Source of the DNA: Zanthoxylum bungeanum
Taxonomy: Eukaryota > Streptophyta > Magnoliopsida > Sapindales > Rutaceae
Direction: 5' to 3'
DNA: 64,000 bases
Assembly: GCA_019454045.1 (NCBI GenBank)
Contig: SKCR01025328.1
Coordinates: 1 to 64,000 of the forward strand
Below the pieces are notes generated by a model, which was given only the letters and a program-made list of their open reading frames with translations, had not been told where the DNA came from and ran no database searches. This document shows positions 1-8,904 of the stretch, piece after piece (the stretch's first letter is position 1; the number at the start of each line of letters is the position of its first letter). The position numbers were made by a program, and so were the translations under genes.

Positions 1-323
1 TATCAGTCTGATCTGGGTCAGGACCATTGGATGGCTGTGAAACATATCCTGAAATACCTTTAGGGTACAAGGATAAGTTTCTCATTTATGGAGAAAATGA
101 CTTACAGTTGAGAGGTTACACAGATTTAGATTTTGAATCTGATCCAAATGATAGAAAGTCTACATCTGGGTTTGTGTTTTCTCTCAATGGCGGTGCCATT
201 AAAGTTTGTAAAGTACAAATTGAAGAAAATGTAGCGAATCCACTGACTAAAGCCTTAACTCCCAAGATGTTTGAGAAACACGTGGAGTCCATGGGTATTA
301 GATACCATCGTGAATGGCACTAG
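1..323 (+). pseudogene. Ty1/copia polyprotein C-terminal end (RNase H), partial and internally deleted
   Basis: The frame open into the left edge reads as the RNase H end of a copia polyprotein: a GYTDLDF-type block, then KSTSGFVFSLNGGAI, then a final block with NPLTKAL and HVESMGIRY before the stop at 321-323. In copia polyproteins about 100 residues normally lie between the LNGGA block and the PLTKAL block. Here they are joined directly (LNGGAIKVCK), so an internal deletion removed the core of RNase H. The stop is followed by a purine-rich tract (about 326-335) and then an LTR starting TGTTGG, as expected at the 3' end of a copia element on the plus strand. Family assignment is firm; lineage is not. 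Confidence 0.9.
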
Positions 324-335
324 ATCAAGTGGGAG

Positions 336-3300
336 TGTTGGAAATGGTGATCGAGCACCATTCACTTTTTGTATGAATATTTGATATTTATGCAATATAA
401 TATTTATTTTATCATGGTTATTTATTTATTGATATGGTAAAACTCTTACTTTTATTTATATATTGTAAATCTAAGAGTTAGATTACTCTAAGAGTTAGAG
501 ATTTCGAGTTACACTTGGAACCTTTATATGATTTAGTAAAACCCCCCCGAGAGTTACAACATATGGTGATATAGTTGCAAGAGTTGCAAATGGTGTTGAG
601 AAATATCAGCATTCTCTCAAATATAAATTATTACTGGTCTAGATTATTTGACATGGGTCGGTCATTATATTGGTAAGACAAGTGCATTGTCTATATATGT
701 AATGGACATATGGTTTGTCTCAACAGACTGTGAGCTTAACGGAAGTTCGTATAGAAATGCAGATATTCATTAGTTGAATGAATATTGAACAAACTCATAA
801 AAGATGACTAATAGATATTCCATAAAACTGTCAATAGTTTTTTTTTCGAGTTGAGTAGTTATTGTGGTCCTTTGACTTGAGACACCACGGTGGTCTTGTG
901 AGTGATCCTCTATGCCTGATACCATGCATGTCAGAGACTTTTCATGGTCTGACCGCTGAATGTCTGTTAGAGATAGACCGATGCTCACGAAGATCGGTGT
1001 GTGTCAATATGAGGATTCGTCAGTTCATATGGTTTGATTTTGTTTCCAGAAATTTTCAGAATATATTCCGGAAATCTTTTGGCCGAAAGTTCGTTTAAGA
1101 AATTGTTTCTTTAACATTATAGATAATATTGAAAAAGAGTTTTGCATATATTATTTATTAATGGAATATAATTATGAAAATTTATTTTATATTGAGTAGA
1201 TAAGGTTTTGACAGTAAATCTATAACCTTACTCAATTGGAGACGGTAATGACGAAGGGATTATACATTAACGTTTTAACCTCGACTTGTATGGTTCGACG
1301 TGTCGTGTTGTTTTTAGTCATGATTTGTAGGTGGGCAGGCCTTCATGAATATGTATACGAATATATGAGATATATATGTATATATATAAGTAACAACCGA
1401 ACGTGAACTTAGAGAGTTCCATTATATTGAGTTTACTCGTTGAGCACTAGGGCGACCTCTCGTCAAATGTTGACAAAGTATTTTTTGGGTTTTTATGATT
1501 AAATTGTTTAGTCCAATAATTAATGAGATGAATTGAATTAATTAATTTTATGTCAATAGTTGATATAAGTTTATTGTATAATAGATGTAAATTTGATTTA
1601 CATTAAATTAGTAATTAAGTAGTGTATTAATTTAATTGTTAAATTAATATACAAAATTAATTACTTAGTTTATACAAATAAAATGTTTTAATTAATTAAA
1701 GTAACTAAGTTAAAGCAATTGAACATTTTTTGTTAAAGTAACTAATTCATTCAATTGTAACTAAGTTACTAAAGTTTGTGACATATTTGTTTTAACCTTG
1801 TTTAAGTTTATTTTACTTTATGAGATGAAACAAAATATCTATTTAATCATGGTTTGGTCTAATGGTTTTGCTTTTTTGCTTTTCCTTAAATGTTTTATAA
1901 AGCAAAAAAAAAAAATTGCTTCTTCTTTTTGACTTACCCTCTGACGAAACCAAAAAAGTGAAAAAGTGAGAATAAGCTTTTTCTTTCCCTTCCACTTGCA
2001 CTCTGCCGAGCAAAACAAGAACAACAAAAAAAGGGGGCAATTTTTTTTTGGAAAAACCCACATTAAGGTCCCTGTACTCTCAATATTTTTTACATTATAC
2101 TCCTGTACTAAATTTTCTACATTGCACCTCTGTACTCTCAATATTTTTTACATTGCACCCCTGTACTAAATTTTAACACATTGCATTGCACCCTGCACTC
2201 TCAAAAAATTGACATTCCACCCTTATTTTAACGGCAAGTTAACAGAGTTGAGAAATATTCTGACATCACCCACCCTTATTTCGGATTGGACCGAGTAAAT
2301 TTTTTACTTTGAAGTTATGCTAGGGCGCATAACTATATGTTAGGGCACATAAATATTATGCTCCTTCTGATACATTCAAAAATCCAACTAATTTATTGCA
2401 AAATTAGATCAAAACTACGATCTTGGAGTGTTATAATGAACAACAAAAAACAAACAAAGATGCTTCACGGTTATCAGACATCATTCCTAAAGAACGACAA
2501 CGAGTATTACATGTCATGCGTGCACATTTATAGCAAACACCCATTTTTTAGCTCTTCTCTTTTTAGCATAGGTGATTCTTCCTAAACCCGACAGATATGA
2601 CACAAATAAGGGTGGGTGATGTCAGAATATTTATCAACTCTGTTAACTTGCCGTTAAAATAAGGGTGAAATGTCAATTTTTTGAGAGTGTAGGGGTGCAA
2701 TGTGTAGAAAATTTAGTATAGGGGTGCAATGTAAAAAAAATTGAGAGTACAGGGGTGCAATGTGTAGAAAATTTAGTACAGGGGTGCAATGTAAAAAACA
2801 TTGAGAGTACAGGGGCCTCAACGTGGGTTTTTCCTTTTTTTTTAGAAGAAGCAGCTCACTGCCGTGAAAGAGAGAAAGAAAAAATTGTTTTAGCTTTCCA
2901 AAAATCAAGCTCTAAATCTCACCAAATATTACCCATATAAATAATCAAGACCATAGAAATTAATCTTTAAGTGTTAAGGATTAATTGTGTTCTTGAAGTT
3001 CTTGATTTTTTCCTAGGATTCAAAAGTTGAATTTGGGGAAAATCTTGGTTGCCATTCTTGAGTGATCAAACCACCTTTTGATTACCAAGACTTGTTCTTG
3101 AGAAAGCTTAATTTGGTGGAGTTTGAAGAAGTTCAAGTTTGGTGGAATTTGAAGATTTGGAAAAGCTTGGATGCAAATATTCAACAAATTGGCAAAGAGT
3201 TGAAAGCTTGTTGGTACATTTAAATTTGTCAATTTATTTGTTCAAATTTTGTTGATTAATTTTGTTGAGAAAAATTGTTATGGAAGTGTTGGATAAATTG

Positions 3301-3750
3301 GAAGCATGTATGTGAGGATTAGAAGCATTGAAGTGTTGGAAAATCGATATATAGTTGATATGTTAATTTTTGTATGCTTGGAATAATTTTGCAAGAGTTG
3401 GAAAATTATTTTGTATGCTTGAATTAATTTTTTTCAAATGTTGGAAAATTAATTTTAGTATGTTTGGATTATTTTCAAGTGTTGGAAATAATTTTGATGC
3501 TTAGATTAATTTGTCAAGAGTTGATAAATATATTAAAGTGTGTTGAAAAATTTTATTTGGCTTATGGTAATTATTTTAATGCATGTAAAATGTTTTTAGT
3601 GCATTAGGAAAATTTTAAGTTGATGGAAAAAATTTTAAACTCACTGTTAAGGACTGCCTGAATAATAATAAAAAAATAATATTTATTCGCTCGGGATTTG
3701 ATCTCGGGCGGATTCCGCTGCGCTCGGTCTTGTCCGTTCCTCACACAACA
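336..3750 (+). mobile_element. 3' LTR of the left copia element, split by a Mutator-like insertion
   Basis: The LTR starts TGTTGG directly after the polypurine tract of the copia relic. The proposed right end is the ACAACA at 3745-3750, by analogy with the CCAACA end of the copia LTR at 20283-21725. The two LTRs share a block (about 1430-1460 and 20281-20305) containing GAGCACTAGGGC. From that block to the proposed end is about 1.5 kb here (insertion removed) and 1.44 kb there, which supports the boundary. The LTR is AT-rich, about 2.6 kb without the 2050-2834 insertion. The left end is well supported; the right end is inferred and no target duplication can be checked because the partner LTR is outside the window. 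Confidence 0.65.
2050..2834. mobile_element. Mutator-like (MULE-type) non-autonomous element with tandem-repeat TIRs
   Basis: The two ends are inverted copies of each other. The left begins GGAAAAACCCACATTAAGG and the reverse complement of the right begins GGAAAAACCCACGTTGAGG; similarity continues for about 200 bp on each side (about 2050-2270 and 2610-2834). Each arm contains a tandem repeat of about 50-56 bp with alternating CTGTACTCTCAAT and CTGTACTAAATTTT phrases. The element is flanked by nine T on each side (2041-2049, 2835-2843), matching the 9-bp duplication typical of Mutator-like elements, although a T run is weak evidence alone. The 340-bp centre has no recognisable transposase. 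It sits inside a copia LTR and is younger than that LTR. Confidence 0.8.
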
Positions 3751-3849
3751 AATGCAACTATGGGAAAATGTAAACATTATAGCCAGCATATACCACATTC
3801 AAATATTCACTTTGATAACCTTCAAGTTATAAAGAGAACAAATACTCAC

Positions 3850-4104
3850 TTTGACATCTCGGTGTATGTTGCCATGATGATGAAGATATTCTAAACCTTT
3901 CAAAACCTCACGTAGAATTGTTGCAATAACCACCTCCTCAAAACCATCAGGATATGCAGCCTTCAGTATGTGAAGACAGGAACCACCAGCCATAAATGGC
4001 ATAACCACCCACAGACTGTGGTCACTAACAAATGAGCAATGTGATTTCAGCACATTAGGATGATCAACCAAGATCATTGTCTGTGCTTCACGAGATATGT
4101 TATT
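3850..4104 (-). CDS. Ste20/SPS1-like protein kinase, exon 2 (partial gene)
   Basis: This is the second coding exon of a plant Ste20-type serine/threonine kinase (SPS1/OSR1-like group, which includes BLUS1-type kinases). Its 85 codons cover the alpha-C helix to the start of the catalytic loop: REAQTM, DHPNVLKSHCSF, the hinge SLWVVMPFMAGGSCLHI, LKGLEYLH, and HRDVK at the exon end. The acceptor is TTCTCAG before AATAAC (4104 downward) and the donor is AAA|GTGAGT at 3850/3849; both introns are phase 0 and the exon joins exon 1 cleanly. The activation loop, DFG motif and C-terminal lobe are absent: about 100 bp into the next intron the sequence becomes a copia LTR. The remainder may lie left of the window or be lost. 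Confidence 0.85.
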
Positions 4105-5449
4105 CTGAGAAGACAAAAACAGAAAATGTAATAAACGAGACCTTTAAAATAATGAACTAATCATGCATAAAACAAGCCAGAACCAATTTCAAAACCTTTG
4201 ATGGTAAGTTCAGTCCTCCGGACATTACTATAACTATACCTGCATACTCAAGATATACAGAAAGGCTTCCACCACACAATTTACGATATCTAATGGAAAG
4301 GAAACACCTATGCAATTCTTCAATTAGCATTTTACAATAAATTCATCATCTTGAACAGGCAATCAGTGAAACACGCGCAATGGAAAACCTTCCAGTTGAA
4401 ACTTGAAATGATATAATTCAAAAAAAAATCATAAAAGTGTTAACATACCGATAATTTAATTTCCGATGGCAATTTTCCTCATTGAACTCACTCATAATGA
4501 TAGATTCGTACTCTTGTGCCCAATAACAATTTAATCAAATCCAATCCATATCAATTGAACAAACCAATCACAAACTCCATATAAGGCAAAAGTTTCCTTT
4601 TATCAATAAACACAGCTAAATGACGGTAACCAAGCTAGCTAATTAGATTAATTTCAAACAACTTGGTCAAAGTAAACTTCATAAAGCAATCGAAAAAACA
4701 CATTTTCTGAGTTATTATTTTCAAAAACTTATAAAGTATTCAAAATTCTCAAATTAATTTATGTTTTACCTTCAATTACCTTTTTTTTTTGGCAAACTAA
4801 TATTCAAACTAGTTTTTATCTTCACATTATTAAGGAATATTATTATGGAAATAATATTAAAAAAATAATATCCTTATATTATGGAATTAATATCCAAAAT
4901 AGAATTCCTATTACCTTTAAAATTGGTGAATTTATTATATTTCCTTATTAGATGAAGATTTCCTATATTCATTATTACTGTTCATAGGTTTAGGTTTCTT
5001 TTTCTATTTTGGTTTTCTATGTAGTTTATATAAAGACATTTACCATTGTAAATTGAATTCAAGACTTTCTTTCATTATCTAACACACATTATTCACAAAT
5101 CAGCTACTACATAATTTCCAAAAATTACAAAATTAAATATAATGTAAAACAATAGGAGTATTAAAAAAATTGTCTTCTAAATTTTCAAATTAATTTTTTT
5201 TATATTTTTTCAAATTAATTTAAATCTACAATGAATTTTAAAAAATAAAAATAAATTGTGCTGAACTTAGCAAAGCAATAAAGCTACGTCTATTTCATTA
5301 ACTGACGTAAAAGGACTGTCCACTTTATTCCTCAAACCACAGAATCTCAAAAACGACACCGTACAAAAAATATCAGCAGCTAGCAGCTACATAATTTTCA
5401 AAATCAGTAGTTATTAATAACACAAAACAAACAAATTAAAAAAAATTAC
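4105..5449 (-). other. Intron 1 of the Ste20/SPS1-like kinase
   Basis: A 1345-bp AT-rich intron with donor CTG|GTAATT (5449 downward) and a T-rich acceptor ending TCTCAG at 4105. No coding sequence or clear transposon was seen inside. It keeps phase 0 between exon 1 (53 codons) and exon 2 (85 codons). Confidence 0.75.
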
Positions 5450-5608
5450 CAGATCGCTATTATGACGTTCAAAATCGAGAATCTTGATGGCAACAATGTC
5501 ATTGAAAGCAATACAAAGAGCTCGATGAACCGCGGCGCTGACGCCTTGCCCTACCTCCTCGTACAACGTGTAATGCTCTGCTCCAATCGGATACTTCTTC
5601 TTTTCCAT
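5450..5608 (-). CDS. Ste20/SPS1-like protein kinase, exon 1 with start codon
   Basis: The first 53 codons of the same kinase. The start at 5608 is the natural one: a short lead (MEKKKYPIGAEHY) precedes the glycine-rich loop VGQGVSAAVHRA (residues 19-30) and the VAIK motif with the ATP-binding lysine at residue 42. This matches the very short N-termini of plant SPS1/OSR1-like kinases. The exon ends at SDL before donor GTAATT. Together exons 1 and 2 give 138 residues of the N-lobe and early C-lobe, with no stop or frameshift, so the gene fragment looks recently functional. Whether the copia insertion in intron 2 is spliced out or kills the gene cannot be told from this window. Confidence 0.85.
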
Positions 5609-5660
5609 ATTTTTTTAAATCTAATCTCGACGATTATTACTCAAAATCCTTAATTGAACA

Positions 5661-5708
<48 letters not shown>

Positions 5709-5916
5709 GAAAAAAAAGGAAATAAAAGAGGGAGAGAGAGCTAGAGATATAGAATGAATGATGAGGAGATAAAGGAGGAGGCAAGTGTAAGAAAGAGAGA
5801 GAGGGGTAATGAAATGTTCTCTCCGATTTCTCGTGAGGGAGAGAAAAGAGAGGTTCTACGATCGCCGCCTCTAACGGCCCGCCGATACGTTTGCTTGCAT
5901 GCAGAAATCCCGCCAC
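5609..5916 (-). promoter_or_regulatory. 5' UTR/promoter region of the kinase
   Basis: This is the unique sequence between the kinase start codon and the tandem duplication at 5917. On the gene strand it holds an AT-only trinucleotide repeat close to the start codon and CT-rich tracts (about 5727-5745, 5823-5852), a composition common in plant 5' UTRs and core promoters. I could not fix a TATA box or transcription start. Confidence 0.45.
5661..5707. repeat. (AAT)n microsatellite
   Basis: About 15 perfect AAT units lie 50-100 bp upstream of the kinase start codon, probably within its 5' UTR. Such repeats vary in length between individuals. Confidence 0.95.
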
Positions 5917-6879
5917 TTATGCTTCCTCTCTCTCTCTCAACTACTTCCTATTACTCATTTATTTCATTCACCTTTTCTTTTTTAATATTATTATTAAAAT
6001 TATTTTTATTAATAAATTATTTAAGTATTAGTTTTTAAATATTCATAATCTATCATTTTTTAAATAGACGAAGAACTTTATTGTATTTAGAGATCACATA
6101 TTTAAGTAACGAAAAACAGACTTTTTGTAAAAAAATAAGACTAAAAGGACATACAGATCGAATCCTCCTCATAACCTAAATGTGAAATACCTCGTTAGAG
6201 TGAGTCATCCTTTGTCATTTTCGGAATAACTGGGTGAGTGTATATGGTACAATATCAAATTAATCTTTGAAATTTAAGCAATGAGTATATTAAAAAAGAT
6301 AGTTAGGGTACCCGTTTTTTTTTAATATTATATTACATAATAAAGCATAAATTGAAGATACATTGGAAAAAATATTATCGAGACTTGAAGCTCAATCCAA
6401 TATGTATTGGAATCTACATCATCAGTGCATCAAAATTTAAGGTCTAGCCAAATCTACTTCTAAAAAAGAAACAAAATATATTGTCAGATAATGGCGGAGA
6501 TAAAGCTAATTTTAGGATAAAATTGAAATTTATCTCCTTATATTTTTATATATTTTGTTATAATAAATACAATTAAAGGATTTTTTTTTTCATAATAACC
6601 CCGATTGGAGTTTTTATAGTTTTTTTGGTAAAAAATAATAAAAATATAATTATAACACTTATTCCCGAATCGAATTCGGTGGAATCTCGATTGAATCTGT
6701 GACCTCTGATCCTCTTGTCAGACCAGATCGATGAATCGGACCGAATTTTAAAACACTGTCAATAAGTGAAATAAAATTTGAAAAGAGCTGGGACACACAC
6801 TTATTTAAAGTGGGGGGAGGATTTTGTTTTCAACTGTCTATTTAATTTAGGATTAATTTCACACATGCCACTTAATCAC
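5917..6879. repeat. Tandem duplication, copy A
   Basis: Copy A runs from CTTATGCTTCCTCTCTCT to the CACACATGCC block just before 6880. The same order of landmarks recurs in copy B: CATTCACCTTTTC, ATTCATAATCTATCATTTTT, GAGACTTGAAGCTCAATCC, ATGGCGGAGATAAAG, CAGACCAGATCGATG, and ATTTAGGATTAATTT. It is non-coding in all frames. The two copies have diverged by many substitutions, so the duplication is not recent. It could be an old tandem transposon remnant; no LTR or terminal repeat was found. Confidence 0.85.
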
Positions 6880-8124
6880 TTATGCTTCCTCTCTCTCTAT
6901 CAACCACTTCCAATTACTTATTTATTTCATTCACCTTTTCTTTTTTAATATTATTATTCAATTTTATTTTTATTAATAAATTATTTAAGTATTAAACTAT
7001 CGTTTTTTAAATATTCATAATCTATCATTTTTGGAATAGAGGAAGAGCTTTAGTGTACTCTTATGATCTAGATGTCACAGACTCAAGTCGCGAAAACAGA
7101 TTATTTGTAAAAAAACAAGGTTAAGAGGGCATACAAATCGAATCTTCCCCGAAACCTAAAGTGTGAGATATCTTATTACGTTGAGTCGTCCTTTATCATT
7201 TTCGAAAGAACATGGTGGGTATATATGGTAGAATATCAAATTAATTTTTGAAATTTAGGCAATGAGTATATTAAAAAAGATAGTTAGGGTACACTTGTTT
7301 TTTTTTTTTTAATATGATATTACATAATAAAGCATAAATTGAATGATTAATACATTGGAAAAAAATTATCGAGACTTGAAGCTCAATCCAATATGTATTG
7401 GAATCTACATCATCATTACATCAAAATTGAAGCTCTAGCCAAATCTACTTCTAAAAAAGAAATAAAATATGTTGTGTATACATGGTAAAAAAAATCTGGC
7501 CCGGCCCGGCCCGGTCCGGGGTGAAAAAAACCCGGGCCGGGCTTCAAAATGAGGGCCCGACCGGACTTAAAATAAATAATTAAATATTTTTAATTATAAA
7601 ATATATATATTTATATAATAATTTTTTTATTTATATAAATTTTTTATAATAAAAAAATCGGGACCGGGCCGGGCCAATTTTTTTTTTTCGAGCTCGGGCT
7701 AGGCTTATCAAAGCCCGGCCCGTTGCCATCCCTATTATTGTCACGTAATGGCGGAGATAAAGGTAATTTTAGGATGAAATTGAAATTTATCTCCTCATAT
7801 TTTTATATATTTTGTTATATTTAATACAATTATAGGATTTTTTTTCATAATAACCCGATTGGATTTATTATATTTTTTTTTGTAAAAAATAATAAAAATA
7901 TAATTAAAACACTGACTCCCAGATCGACCCTAATGAAACCCCAATTGGACCTCTGATCTTTGACTTTCTTATCAGACCAGATCGATGGATCGGACCGGAT
8001 TTTAAAACACCGATAAAAAGTGAAACAAAATTTAAAAAGAGTTGGGACACACACTTAATTAAAAGGGGGGGATTTTGTTTTTAACTGTCTGTTTAATTTA
8101 GGATTAATTTTTCACACATGCCCC
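6880..8124. repeat. Tandem duplication, copy B
   Basis: The second copy of the unit begins again with CTTATGCTTCCTCTCTCT and ends near the second CACACATGCC. It is about 260 bp longer than copy A because a GC-rich MITE is inserted at 7477-7734. The rest parallels copy A without a gene. Confidence 0.85.
7477..7734. mobile_element. GC-rich hAT-type MITE in copy B
   Basis: A 258-bp insertion absent from copy A. Its left end reads TATACATGGTAA and the reverse complement of its right end TAGGGATGGCAA, which is like the ends of hAT-type non-autonomous elements. Both subterminal regions contain GGCCCGG/CCGGGCC repeats in inverted orientation around an AT-rich centre. The flanks ATGTTGTG (7469-7476) and TTATTGTC (7735-7742) look like a diverged 8-bp target duplication, and copy A shows the unoccupied site. 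Confidence 0.75.
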
Positions 8125-8256
8125 TTCTTTTATTAAACCTCGCCCCCAAAGTTTCGTACACTGCATCCCCATTTGTCGTCAAAATGCCACGTTGTCCTTA
8201 CTTCACCCTGAATATCCTTTAGTATATAGAAAATTTATTATCTTTGATATTAATTA

Positions 8257-8516
8257 GGAAAATTACCAACCGTATATCCAAAAATAATAATATTACCAAA
8301 AATACAATAATCTTGTAATTTTGTTCAAGATGCACCCAAAAGTTGTAAAGTATATCAAATTCATATTGTCAAATATTAGGTATATATTTGATACAAAATA
8401 AATAAACGTTTTCTACTTTTGATATCCTTTACAGTTTTTGGGTGAACTGGTGAATAAATTTCCAAGATTGTGTATTTCTTATAATTTATCATTACATATA
8501 CGATTGATAATTCCCC
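8257..8516. mobile_element. 260-bp MULE-type MITE with 9-bp target duplication
   Basis: The element is nearly all inverted repeat. The left arm starts GGAAAATTACCAACCGTAT and the reverse complement of the right arm GGGGAATTATCAATCGTAT; similarity continues through CACCCAAAA and GATATCAAA-like blocks for about 100 bp on each side. It is flanked by a perfect TATTAATTA at 8248-8256 and 8517-8525, the 9-bp duplication expected of Mutator-like transposition. No coding capacity. Confidence 0.85.
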
Positions 8517-8525
8517 TATTAATTA

Positions 8526-8904
8526 TGAAGTTAAATATTTTTTCTTTCAATTTTTTTTTTTATTTTCTCTCTCAATTTCTCCATAAAATCAAAGTAATCA
8601 GTTTGGGAGCGATATTTTACTGACGTATTTTATTGATTAGTGAAAAGTTTCATTATTTAATAACATCACAAATGATGTAAATAAATATTTATGTGGTATG
8701 TGTTCCTCGTAGCCGGCAAAAAAAATAAATTCAAACCTAAACTTTAACTACAAAAAAAATTATGAGATTGACCTGATTTTCTCACATCAACGCAATGTCA
8801 GTGCATACCTTAACTAGCGCTTTTGAGCTTACTATCAAGAGATTTCAAATACTTTTAACCTTGGAAAAATATTTTTTTAAATATAATTTTAAGCACTCGA
8901 AAAC
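8526..8904. other. Non-coding AT-rich spacer
   Basis: Between the MITE and the hAT element I see only AT-rich and T-rich sequence. No gene, terminal repeat or tandem repeat could be supported. The 130 bp before the MITE (8125-8247) are also unassigned. Confidence 0.5.

Noticed and set aside
2337..2585. Frame in the centre of the Mutator-like element as a transposase
   Set aside because: Only 82 codons with no transposase motif; the element is non-autonomous.
5754..6038. 94-codon plus-strand frame
   Set aside because: It overlaps the CT-rich promoter/5' UTR of the minus-strand kinase and the duplicated repeat; no homology or coding character.
8897..8904. Target duplication for the hAT element
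   Set aside because: TCGAAAAC on the left does not match the right flank (ATCGTTCA); no convincing 8-bp duplication was found.
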